This document shows, one piece after another, positions 1 to 7,079 of a DNA stretch of 64,000 nt (positions are counted from its first letter, which is position 1; each line of letters opens with the position of its first letter). This DNA comes from UBA1952 sp965246785 (lineage in GTDB: Bacteria > Bacteroidota > Bacteroidia > Chitinophagales > Chitinophagaceae): contig CBDFFM010000032.1 in the NCBI GenBank assembly GCA_965246785.1, positions 186,001 through 250,000 on the forward strand, in the 5' to 3' direction. The position numbers and the translations under genes were made by a program. Under the pieces are notes generated by a model that ran no database searches, had not been told where the DNA came from, and saw nothing but the letters and a program-made list of their open reading frames with translations.

Positions 1-179
1 GCCGTTGTATCCTGCCGGGAAAGCCGCATCGTATCGGCAGCGCGCCGGACGGTATCGCGGCCGGGAAGCGCCGTTTGGGCGTTGGCCGGGCCCGTTAAGC
101 AGGTGATAAAGAAAAGCAGCAGGACAACGCACAGGCGCGGCACTGCTCTTTTTAAAATACTTTTACCGGGAACCCTCAT
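1..179 (-). CDS. N-terminal fragment of a secreted protein, possibly LptD-like LPS assembly protein
   Basis: Reading leftward from an ATG at 179, an open frame runs off the window edge, so only about the first 59 residues are present. They start with a basic segment, then a hydrophobic core (LCVVLLLFFITCL) and a signal-peptidase-like site ending in ANAQ, followed by a charged, Asp/Arg/Thr-rich stretch typical of the linker after the signal peptide in large Bacteroidota outer-membrane proteins. It is divergent from the cell-wall amidase at 247. In this phylum the neighbour of such an amidase is often the LptD-like LPS-assembly beta-barrel, which is the basis for the suggested identity; no LptD domain itself lies inside the window. 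The secreted nature is seen; the name is inference. Confidence 0.5.
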   Translation of the reverse strand, partial: MRVPGKSILKRAVPRLCVVLLLFFITCLTGPANAQTALPGRDTVRRAADTMRLSRQDTT

Positions 180-246
180 GGCCTGTGCCGCAAAATTACC
201 GGCCCTGACGGTATGCTTTTCAATCATTTATTCGCAATCACGCTTC

Positions 247-1113
247 ATGCGCTCTTTTCGGTTTCTATGGCTGCTCGCGCTTTGCAGCTTGTTTGTACTC
301 CCACTTTCCTTTGGCGCTGCTAAAAAGGTCACTAAAATTGTCATAGACGCAGGCCACGGCGGCAAGGATAATGGCGCCCGCGGCGAGTACAGCAACGAGA
401 AAGACCTGACGCTCGCCATTGTTATGAAGCTGGGCAAGCTCATCACTGACTCTATGCACGACGTCGAGCCTTTTTACACGCGCAATTCCGACAATTATCC
501 TTCGCTCAAGGAGCGCCACGAGATTGCCAACCAGGCCGCCGCCGACCTCTTCGTCTCCGTACACATCAACTCAACGCCCTTCTGGTACGAAAAAGTACAG
601 ACAAGCACCAGAACTGTAACCACCGGCCGGGGTAAGCGCAAGCGCACCCGCGAGGTGGCGGTCTATCAAAGCATCAAGCATCACACCACAAAGTTGCAGG
701 GTGTGGAAACGCTTGTGCTCGGCTCCATCCGCAATAATCAGAAGGCAAAGGCGGTAGGCGAGTACGGCGATGCCATCGTTGACGAGCCTGGCCTGCTCAA
801 TGAGAACGACCCGCAGACGGCCATTATCCTGGCACAATACACGCAGGCTTTCCTCGGCCGTAGCGTGGCGCTGGGTCAGGCTATTCAAGACCAGTTTGCG
901 AGCCAGGGCCGCCGCGACCTCGGCGTGAAGCAGCAAAGTCTTGAAGTGCTGGCCGGCTCCTACATGCCCGGCGTGCTGGTGGAATGCGGCTTTATCACCA
1001 ATACGGACGAGGAAACGTATATGGCCTCCGAAGCGGGCCAGTGGGAGATTGCCCGCGCCATCTTCCGCGGCATCAAAGCCTATAAGATGGATATTGATCG
1101 GAAGGCGCAGTAA
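247..1113 (+). CDS. N-acetylmuramoyl-L-alanine amidase (Amidase_3)
   Basis: Zinc-dependent amidase that cleaves the bond between N-acetylmuramic acid and L-alanine in peptidoglycan, acting in the periplasm in cell separation or wall turnover. With the start at 247 (MRSFRFLW) the protein has 288 residues and a clear signal peptide; the longer upstream reading runs through the divergent gene and is rejected. Zinc ligands of the Amidase_3 family are visible: His37 in DAGHGG, Glu51 in NEKD, His in SVHIN, and the catalytic Glu in LVECGFITN. A lysine/arginine-rich insert (TGRGKRKRTRE) lies after the third ligand. Divergent partner on the left is a secreted protein, with a short shared promoter region. 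Confidence 0.93.
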   Translation: MRSFRFLWLLALCSLFVLPLSFGAAKKVTKIVIDAGHGGKDNGARGEYSNEKDLTLAIVMKLGKLITDSMHDVEPFYTRNSDNYPSLKERHEIANQAAADLFVSVHINSTPFWYEKVQTSTRTVTTGRGKRKRTREVAVYQSIKHHTTKLQGVETLVLGSIRNNQKAKAVGEYGDAIVDEPGLLNENDPQTAIILAQYTQAFLGRSVALGQAIQDQFASQGRRDLGVKQQSLEVLAGSYMPGVLVECGFITNTDEETYMASEAGQWEIARAIFRGIKAYKMDIDRKAQ

Positions 1114-1197
1114 GTATAATTTGCAATAGACAATCAGCAATTCGCAGTTGAAATAATCCTGCCGACTAAATTGCTATTGCAAATTGCCGATTGAAAA

Positions 1198-1227
1198 TTG
1201 CTTTTTAGCCGGATACTTTTATCTTTA
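1198..1227 (+). promoter_or_regulatory. Bacteroidota-type promoter of the EGF-like lipoprotein gene
   Basis: TTG at 1198-1200, a 19-nt spacer, then TATCTTTA at 1220-1227, one mismatch from the -7 consensus TAnnTTTG. The start codon follows 33 nt later. Confidence 0.55.
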
Positions 1228-1260
1228 GCTCCGAAAATTTCTACAAAAAGCCTCGCGCCG

Positions 1261-1824
1261 ATGAATTTCAGACTACGCTCTGTCCTGCTTACCGCTTCCA
1301 TTGTTACCGCCGCCTTCAGCGCCATTACCTACACCTCCTGCACCGAAGAGAAGTGCAAGGCTGTTGTCTGCGCCAATGGCAGCGTGTGCAATGAAGGAAG
1401 CTGCATTTGCCCTTCCGGCTACGAAGGCCCGCAATGCGCCACAACAAACCGCTACCGCTTCACCGGCATCTGGAATGTGATTGAGGACGGCACGATCTCC
1501 GCGCCTGCTTCGTACCAGGTAACGATTGAAAACGGCACCGTGATTACCGAAGTGGTGATTAAGAACTTCCTCAACTACTATACAGACAATGTAAAGGCGC
1601 GCGTGAAAGGCGATACCATCTACATAGACCCGCAAACCGTAGCCGCCGGCAGCGGCGCTACAGCAAGCATAGAAGGCAAGGGATACATCAAAAAAGACGA
1701 ATTCTATGGCAACAACGGTGCCCTTATCTGGCGCTACCGTGTTACGTCCAAGGGCCTCGTGGACGATTATGGCACCGACACGCCGAACAATACGAACACT
1801 CAGCCATCCCGCTGGCATAAGTGA
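1261..1824 (+). CDS. Putative lipoprotein with an EGF-like domain
   Basis: 188-residue exported protein of unknown function. The N-terminus carries a hydrophobic signal ending in ITYTSC, consistent with a lipobox cysteine, so it is probably membrane-anchored. Next comes a compact cysteine-rich segment with the spacing of an EGF-like module (C-KAVVC-ANGSVC-NEG-SCIC-PSGYEGPQC). The remainder (about residues 65-185) resembles the small beta-rich lipocalin-like lipoproteins common in Bacteroidota. The start at 1261 is chosen because it begins directly at the signal sequence and sits downstream of a recognisable promoter; an upstream in-frame start would put non-signal residues in front. A strong hairpin with T-tract ends the transcript. 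Confidence 0.8.
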   Translation: MNFRLRSVLLTASIVTAAFSAITYTSCTEEKCKAVVCANGSVCNEGSCICPSGYEGPQCATTNRYRFTGIWNVIEDGTISAPASYQVTIENGTVITEVVIKNFLNYYTDNVKARVKGDTIYIDPQTVAAGSGATASIEGKGYIKKDEFYGNNGALIWRYRVTSKGLVDDYGTDTPNNTNTQPSRWHK

Positions 1825-1872
1825 GTTGAATGCGGAATTTGGAATGAAATAATTAAGCATTGAAGGTTAAGT

Positions 1873-1898
1873 CTGCTTCCCAGGAAGCAGGCTTTTTT
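1873..1898 (+). terminator. Intrinsic terminator of the EGF-like lipoprotein gene
   Basis: Perfect 8-bp stem CTGCTTCC/GGAAGCAG around a CA loop, then GC and six T residues on the plus strand. Confidence 0.75.
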
Positions 1899-1903
1899 AT
1901 GCA

Positions 1904-1937
1904 CAAAAGAAAAACCGCAGCCCGAAAGCTGCGGTTT
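1904..1937 (-). terminator. Intrinsic terminator for the PHA-synthase-like gene
   Basis: 10-bp stem AAACCGCAGC/GCTGCGGTTT at 1912-1937. Read leftward, the stem is followed by a T-rich run, so it terminates the minus-strand gene ending at 1986; it may work in both directions. Confidence 0.7.
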
Positions 1938-1985
1938 CTTAAAATCCTGCCTAGTCAGTTAAATCCTGAAAGTCCTGGTCGGATC

Positions 1986-3038
1986 TCAGCAACGCTCAAT
2001 CACCCACTTGGCTACGGCAGGCGCCAATTCCTTCTGAGACTTCCCGCCTACAAATACGCCGATGTGCCCGCCCGGGAAAGGGTACTCCTTCTTGTCCGTA
2101 GAACCAATCTGGCTCATAATCGGCTTCGTGGCGTCGTTCGGGATGATGTTGTCTTCCGTTGCGTAAACGTTCAGGTAAGGCACTGTCATCTTCTTCAGGT
2201 CAACGCGGCGACCGCCCAGCTCAAACTCGCCCTTAATGAGCTTGTTGTCGCGGAAGAGGTCTTTGATATACTTGCGGTACATCTCGCCGGGGATGGCAGG
2301 TAGGTCACTCTTCCAATGCTCCATACGCAGGAAGTTCAGCATCTTATCCTTGTCGCCCAAGGAGTCCATGATGCCCATATACTTGCTTACGTTCATAGAC
2401 GGCTTCAGCATGCCAAAGGCGGAATCAATCATAGCGCCGGGTATCGTGCCCATCGTATCTACCATCGCGTCCACGTCAATGTGTTCCGTCCACTTGAAGA
2501 GCATGCACTTGTCGCCCTGCGCGAAGTCAAAAGGTGCTACGTAGGTCGTCAGGCTCTTCAGCTTTTCCGGATAGAGGGAGGCATAAATCATGGAGTAGGT
2601 GCCCGCCTGGCAGATGCCCATCTTGTGAATCTTATCCACCTTGTGCCGACGGCGCAGGAAGTCAACGGCATCGTTCATAAAGCCGTCAATGTAGTCTTCC
2701 ATCGTCGTATAGCGGTCGGCGCGGGTAGGATAGCCCCAGTCCATGATATACACGTCCAGTCCCTCGTCAATCAGCTTCTTCATCAGGCTGCGGTCGGTCA
2801 GATCCAGCACGTCGTGGCGGTTCAGCATCGCAAAGGACACGAGTACCGGCGTAGTACACCTCACAGGCGTCTCGCGCTGGTAGTGATACATCTTCACATA
2901 GTCGCTCTCCCATACCAGCTCCTTGGGCGTAGAGGTCACCTCCACCTCTTCAATTTGCTGCAGGGTCTCGTAACCTTGCGCGAGCTTCTGGGTGGTTGCC
3001 GCCATCTCGCTAATCATGTCTGCGGGATTAAATTTCAT
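1986..3038 (-). CDS. phaC: Class III-type polyhydroxyalkanoate synthase-like protein (PhaC family)
   Basis: Alpha/beta-hydrolase of 350 residues related to PhaC, which polymerises hydroxyacyl-CoA into PHA. Putative catalytic triad Cys143 (MGICQAG), Asp296 (YATEDN) and His325 (GGHIGV) has exactly the spacing of the well-studied class III enzyme (149/302/331). The lipase-like box reads GICQAG, with Ala where most class III enzymes have Gly. The start at 3038 (MKFNPADM) gives the family length; the longer frame adds 19 residues without support. No PhaE subunit, phasin, phaA or phaB is visible; the gene upstream on the same strand is an unknown helical protein. Function as a true polymerase versus a related acyltransferase is therefore open. 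Confidence 0.8.
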   Translation of the reverse strand: MKFNPADMISEMAATTQKLAQGYETLQQIEEVEVTSTPKELVWESDYVKMYHYQRETPVRCTTPVLVSFAMLNRHDVLDLTDRSLMKKLIDEGLDVYIMDWGYPTRADRYTTMEDYIDGFMNDAVDFLRRRHKVDKIHKMGICQAGTYSMIYASLYPEKLKSLTTYVAPFDFAQGDKCMLFKWTEHIDVDAMVDTMGTIPGAMIDSAFGMLKPSMNVSKYMGIMDSLGDKDKMLNFLRMEHWKSDLPAIPGEMYRKYIKDLFRDNKLIKGEFELGGRRVDLKKMTVPYLNVYATEDNIIPNDATKPIMSQIGSTDKKEYPFPGGHIGVFVGGKSQKELAPAVAKWVIERC

Positions 3039-3094
3039 AGTAGAATGCTTGTTTTTATTTACGCAGGCAAAGGTAATGTAATTGCCATGCCGCA

Positions 3095-4672
3095 TCAGGC
3101 AGCCTGCAAGGCCGTCCGTTTCAGCAACCGCCGCTTATACTCGGCGTAGGAAAGTCCGGCCAGCTTGCTCTGCAGCCAATCGTAGTAATTGAAGTACAGA
3201 AAGTAAAGCCGTTGCACCGGGTCAGTCTTGTAAACGTCCAGCTTTTCCAGAAAAGCCGTGATAAACTGCGCCATGCCGCCGCCCCGTTTTGCCGGCAAAG
3301 CCTTCAGAAAGCTCATTAGCTCCTTCTCAAAAGGCCGCAGCTTCTTCCGGTTATACAGCACATGATAGGCCGCCTGCGTAGCCGCATCCAGCCGGTACCA
3401 ATCCTTCAATTCATATAGAATGACGAGGTGAAAGACCAGCGTGAAGAAAAACACATCCTGCCGCTCAAGGCTGCGGTTGCGCTCCTTGATTTCCAGCATA
3501 AGCGACTCGGCCTCACTAAACCTTTCCAGCGCAAAGAGCGAGATGCAGACGGAGTTAATAACGGAAAGCCCATCCACCGGCGGCATTACCTGCACGGCGT
3601 ACGCCATAATGGTACCGCTACGCCGGTCAATGAGTTGCGCAACGCCCTCATAATCCGCCGTCTTGTGCGCAATCTTGAGCGTCGTGTTGAAGCGGATAAT
3701 AGCCCAGCGCTTATGGAAGTAATCGTTATTGTCCGCCACAATGGCGAGGCTGTCGAAGCGGCTCAGCCAGCCCGATACACGGGAGATGTTCCCAGCCGCA
3801 AACTCGTTGTAGAACGCAATATTGGCAATGCTCAGGAAGCTCCCGGCATCAGCGCCCGACAACGCCGGATGGGCTTCCAACAGCTCCAGCGCCTCCTCGC
3901 AAGTGACAGAGCAGGCGCTGAACGCGCGAAGCATATAGTGGCCTGTGGCGGTAGCGGCAAGGTACCGCAACCGCAAGTGTGGCGTCTCCGCAGATGTCTC
4001 GCTTAATGCGGCAAGCTCCGCCATCAATTCCCGCACGCCTTCGTTTTGTTCATCGGACACCCGTAGCTGGTCGGCGGCGCGCAAGAGGGCCAGCTTATCC
4101 GTATGGCGCTGAATGCTTTGTGCAGTATGCAGATATGCAGTGTATCGCTCCGTCAGACTTGCTATTTCATCCGCCTGAGCGGCATATTGGCGGAAGGAAC
4201 GCTGTTCTGTAAGGCGGCCGCGATAATAAAGCAGCTCCAGTGCAAAGCTATACTCCCCTGCCTCCTCTGCGATGAGCCAGAGCTTCCTGCACAGCCGCCG
4301 TGCCAATGCCGTCTGGCTGCGCTCCGCAAGCAAATAAAGATGCATGATACCAAAGTGAAGCTGCGCAGCAGGTGAATCCTCTCGCAGCGCAAACACGAGT
4401 GCATTCAGAATTTCAGCGATTAAATGCTGCTTCAGGTTGGAAAACTGCGCGCCGCTGGTAAGGCTCAACGACTTTTGCGCCGCTGCGTCATCGGCAATGC
4501 CCTTTTCGGCAATCCCTTCAAAAAGCCGGGCTTGCAGCGGCAGCTTCTTCGCCGCGCCTTTCGTCCACGACTTTCTTACAATCGCCTGCTCACTGTTGCT
4601 GAGGCTTTGCACCAGCGCATACACATCGCCGCCACTGCCGGGTGCCGGGATGAGTGTGACAGGCTTCTTCAT
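3095..4672 (-). CDS. Unknown alpha-helical (TPR-like) protein
   Basis: 525 residues, no signal peptide, no recognised family. The sequence is almost entirely predicted amphipathic helices with alternating Leu/Ala-rich and charged faces, resembling a helical-repeat scaffold. The N-terminal 70 residues (motifs NSEQAIVRKSW and LPLQARLFEGI) resemble a small helical module often seen at the front of large unknown Bacteroidota proteins. The C-terminus ends in a basic run (YKRRLLKR). It lies 57 nt upstream of the PHA-synthase-like gene on the same strand, so co-transcription is plausible, but it lacks the features of PhaE. Function not assigned. Confidence 0.7.
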   Translation of the reverse strand: MKKPVTLIPAPGSGGDVYALVQSLSNSEQAIVRKSWTKGAAKKLPLQARLFEGIAEKGIADDAAAQKSLSLTSGAQFSNLKQHLIAEILNALVFALREDSPAAQLHFGIMHLYLLAERSQTALARRLCRKLWLIAEEAGEYSFALELLYYRGRLTEQRSFRQYAAQADEIASLTERYTAYLHTAQSIQRHTDKLALLRAADQLRVSDEQNEGVRELMAELAALSETSAETPHLRLRYLAATATGHYMLRAFSACSVTCEEALELLEAHPALSGADAGSFLSIANIAFYNEFAAGNISRVSGWLSRFDSLAIVADNNDYFHKRWAIIRFNTTLKIAHKTADYEGVAQLIDRRSGTIMAYAVQVMPPVDGLSVINSVCISLFALERFSEAESLMLEIKERNRSLERQDVFFFTLVFHLVILYELKDWYRLDAATQAAYHVLYNRKKLRPFEKELMSFLKALPAKRGGGMAQFITAFLEKLDVYKTDPVQRLYFLYFNYYDWLQSKLAGLSYAEYKRRLLKRTALQAA

Positions 4673-4829
4673 AAGAAAGATTTGAATTGGCAGCAGCCTT
4701 CGGCAATGCTACGAAATCTAAATTTCTTTAACCGCGATAAAGGCATAATGCATTCATTGCCAACTATAAAAAGTATTGTCGCTGTTGAAAATGAGGCAAG
4801 GTTGAAGTATAAATTCCATTAACAAATAA

Positions 4830-4861
4830 TTGTCCGACGCTGGCCTGCGCCGGTAGCTTTA
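4830..4861 (+). promoter_or_regulatory. Possible promoter of a small RNA
   Basis: TTG at 4830-4832, a 21-nt spacer and TAGCTTTA at 4854-4861 (one mismatch to TAnnTTTG; the same octamer precedes the blaI-like gene). No protein gene follows on this strand, but a terminator does. Confidence 0.3.
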
Positions 4862-4865
4862 CATC

Positions 4866-4986
4866 ACCAATCAGACCAAAACCCGCCCCGGCGCGCACCT
4901 CAGCCCCATTAAGCCTATCACTTCTTAGAAGCCCGTACCTGTAAGCCTGATTGAAGATACCCGCATTGATGTGCGGGTTTTCTTTT
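4866..4986 (+). ncRNA. Candidate small RNA of about 120 nt
   Basis: The 321-bp gap 4673-4993 has no convincing coding gene. Inside it, a promoter-like pair is followed about 120 nt later by a terminator-like hairpin oriented on the plus strand. AATCAG near the 5' end can pair with CTGATT at about 4947-4952 to close a long-range stem just before the terminator. Not matched to a known RNA family; the call rests only on promoter plus terminator plus possible closing stem. Confidence 0.3.
4960..4986 (+). terminator. Orphan intrinsic terminator
   Basis: Stem CCCGCA/TGCGGG with a 6-nt loop, followed by TTTTCTTTT on the plus strand. It cannot serve the minus-strand NRAMP gene because the T-run lies on the wrong side, so it implies a plus-strand transcript. 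Confidence 0.6.
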
Positions 4987-4993
4987 GCCCAAA

Positions 4994-6865
4994 TCAACGC
5001 GCGATGAATACCGGAATCTTCACTAAGTGCCGCACAGAGTTAATCGTCTCGCCAAATAGCCAGTCAGAAAAGGCCTTGTGACCGTGGCTGCCTACAATGA
5101 GGAGGTCGGCGCCTTCTTCTTTCACGATGCGCGCGATTTCCCGCGCGCGGTACTTATAGCCCAGCACTTCTGCTACATCGTGTGCTTTTTCTTTGAAGAA
5201 GGCGGCGTATTGCGCAAGCTGCTCGCGGTCTTGTGCGGTCTCAAAATCATCGCTTTCTGCGCCCACCTTGCGGGCCGCCGCGCTTTCCACGACGTGAATG
5301 AGCACGAAGCGTGTGTCCGGGCGGGCAAGCTGCAGGGCATATTGCAGCATCTCCGCATCGCGGGCGGAATAGTCAAAGGCGAGGGCGATGGTGGCGAAGC
5401 CTTTGGCGGGCGGCAGTGCTGCATTGAGCTGGCCTCTATGCACGCCTACGCGGACATCCTTTGAGCGTTTCAGCAGCGGATAAACAATGGTAATGCCCAG
5501 CAGTAAGGCCATCCCTACGCCGCCGCCAATTACTAGCAGATATGCCCACCAGACCGGATGTGCTTCCAGCAGCGACAAGGCCTCTCCGACCACCAGCTTC
5601 ACATTAAGCGCAATAATAACCGCTGCCACTACCCATGAGGCCACCTTCGTGACAGGACCGATGGCAAAAGCGCCCATCCGCTCCTTATTGCTCACAAAAT
5701 GAATGAGCGGAATGACGGCGAAGGCCAACTGCATAGACAAGAGCACCTGGCTGAACACCAGCAGATTGTCAACCTCGCTTTCACCCATAATCCAGATGAC
5801 GAGCACCGCCGGCATCACCGCCAACAGCCGCGTAATGAGGCGGCGCATCCACGGATTGATGCGCAGGCTGAGGTAGCCTTCCATCACAATCTGCCCCGCG
5901 AGGGTGCCGGTGATGGTGCTACTCTGGCCCGCGGCAATGAGCGCGATGGCGAAGAGGTGGCTGCTCCATTGCGTGCCCAGCATGGAGTGCAGGAGCTGGT
6001 GTGCATCTTTCAGGGCGGCCACCTGCGGCATGCCGCCTTTGTGGAAGACGGCAGCGGCAAGGATGAGAATAGCGGCATTCACAAACAGCGCCATGTTGAG
6101 GGCCACGGCGGAGTCAATGGTGTTGTACTTAATGGCCTTCTTCAGTGAGTCCGTGTCGCGCTTCACCTTGCGCGTCTGCACGAGGGCGGAGTGGAGGTAG
6201 AGGTTGTGCGGCATGACCGTAGCGCCTATGATGCCGATGGCGATGTAGAGCGCGGCATTGCCGGGAAGGCTGGGCTTCAGGCCGCCGGCTATCTCCACGA
6301 TGGAAGGCTTTGCCAATATCAACTCCACCAGAAAGCACGCCCCAATGATGCCTACAAGGGCAATAATGAAGGCCTCCATCTTCCGCATGCCCAGCCGTTG
6401 CAGGTAAAGCAGCAGGAAGGTGTCTAAGAGCGTGATGCCCACGCCCCACAGGAGCGGGATGTGCAGCAGCAGATTGAGGCCCACAGCCATGCCGAGGACT
6501 TCGGCAAGGTCGCAGGCGGCGATGGCGAGTTCTGCGAGGGCGTAGAGGGCAAGGTTGGCGCCGCGCGGGTACACCTCGCGGCTGCACTGCGCAAGGTCGC
6601 GGCGGGCCACTACGCCGAGGCGGGCGGAGAGGCCCTGCAGCAGCAGGGCCATAAGGTTGCTCATAACGAGCACCCAGATGAGGCGGTAGCCAAACTGCGC
6701 GCCGCCCTGGAGGTCGGTGGCCCAGTTGCCGGGATCCATGTAGCCGACGCTTACGAGGTAGGCGGGCCCGAAGAAGGCGGCAATCCTGCGCCAGGGGCTG
6801 CTCTTCCGGGCGGGGTCTATGGAGGCGTGGACTTCGGAGAGGGATTGGGTGCTGCGTGCTTCCAT
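4994..6865 (-). CDS. mntH: NRAMP-family Mn/Fe transporter fused to a universal stress protein domain
   Basis: 623 residues. Residues of about 1-450 form an NRAMP transporter that imports divalent metal with protons across the inner membrane: TM1 carries the metal-binding DPGNWATD motif and TM6 the ATVMPHNLYLHSA motif, whose Met favours Mn/Fe. From about residue 480 to the end is a UspA-type nucleotide-binding domain beginning ATIALAFDYSARD and ending with the ATP-binding signature GSHGH followed by the FGETINSV segment. Typical MntH lacks this tail (about 410-440 residues); similar fusions are known in some bacteria. A palindrome TGTTAG-N6-CTAACA lies 6 bp upstream of the start, covering the likely transcription start, so repression by a DtxR/MntR-type regulator is inferred. 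No such regulator is in the window. Confidence 0.9.
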   Translation of the reverse strand: MEARSTQSLSEVHASIDPARKSSPWRRIAAFFGPAYLVSVGYMDPGNWATDLQGGAQFGYRLIWVLVMSNLMALLLQGLSARLGVVARRDLAQCSREVYPRGANLALYALAELAIAACDLAEVLGMAVGLNLLLHIPLLWGVGITLLDTFLLLYLQRLGMRKMEAFIIALVGIIGACFLVELILAKPSIVEIAGGLKPSLPGNAALYIAIGIIGATVMPHNLYLHSALVQTRKVKRDTDSLKKAIKYNTIDSAVALNMALFVNAAILILAAAVFHKGGMPQVAALKDAHQLLHSMLGTQWSSHLFAIALIAAGQSSTITGTLAGQIVMEGYLSLRINPWMRRLITRLLAVMPAVLVIWIMGESEVDNLLVFSQVLLSMQLAFAVIPLIHFVSNKERMGAFAIGPVTKVASWVVAAVIIALNVKLVVGEALSLLEAHPVWWAYLLVIGGGVGMALLLGITIVYPLLKRSKDVRVGVHRGQLNAALPPAKGFATIALAFDYSARDAEMLQYALQLARPDTRFVLIHVVESAAARKVGAESDDFETAQDREQLAQYAAFFKEKAHDVAEVLGYKYRAREIARIVKEEGADLLIVGSHGHKAFSDWLFGETINSVRHLVKIPVFIAR

Positions 6866-6870
6866 GATGA

Positions 6871-6891
6871 ATGTTAGGCGAAGCTAACAAT
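6871..6891. promoter_or_regulatory. Palindromic operator upstream of the NRAMP gene
   Basis: TGTTAG (6872-6877), six bases, CTAACA (6884-6889). The same palindrome with the same flanking AA and AT and a partly identical spacer (GC) recurs at 23213-23230. The half-sites resemble DtxR/IdeR/MntR-type boxes (TTAG...CTAA). A weak -7-like TACGATTG (6888-6895 on the minus strand) overlaps it. Confidence 0.65.
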
Positions 6892-6920
6892 CGTATGCCA
6901 GGTTTATGAAACATCGTTGC

Positions 6921-7026
6921 CCGTCATTGCGAGGAGCGAGGCTCGGGGAGCGACGAAGCAACCCGCACATCCTCTGTACTTGCCCGTGGTGTGTGCAGGT
7001 TACTTCGCTATCGCTCGCAATGACGG
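6921..7026. repeat. Inverted repeat, 13-bp arms (GTCATTGCGAG family)
   Basis: CCGTCATTGCGAG at 6921-6933 is perfectly inverted at 7014-7026, with GC-rich sub-repeats (AGGAGCGA, GGAGCGACGAAG) between. Elements of this type are dispersed in many Bacteroidota genomes. It fills most of the gap between the NRAMP and SIR2-like genes. Confidence 0.8.
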
Positions 7027-7079
7027 AGCTCTAAGATGCGGCCTTAAGCCATTGCCTTAATTTCCTTTTCTTTACGGGA

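Noticed and set aside
82..246. Upstream extension of the amidase to a 343-residue protein
   Set aside because: The extra 55 codons read through the antisense of a divergent signal-peptide gene; the natural start is at 247.
571..1140. Long minus-strand frame opposite the amidase
   Set aside because: It is the shadow of a conserved gene with catalytic motifs on the plus strand; high-GC third positions create such frames.
2316..3149. 277-codon plus-strand frame opposite the PHA-synthase-like gene
   Set aside because: The minus-strand product has a full catalytic triad with class III spacing; the opposite frame is His/Val-rich and family-less.
4764..4997. 77-codon minus-strand ORF in the gap before the NRAMP gene
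   Set aside because: It overlaps the terminator hairpin and the NRAMP stop, has no recognisable family and no signal of codon selection.
5699..6877. Plus-strand frames opposite the NRAMP gene
   Set aside because: They are antisense to transmembrane segments and conserved NRAMP motifs.
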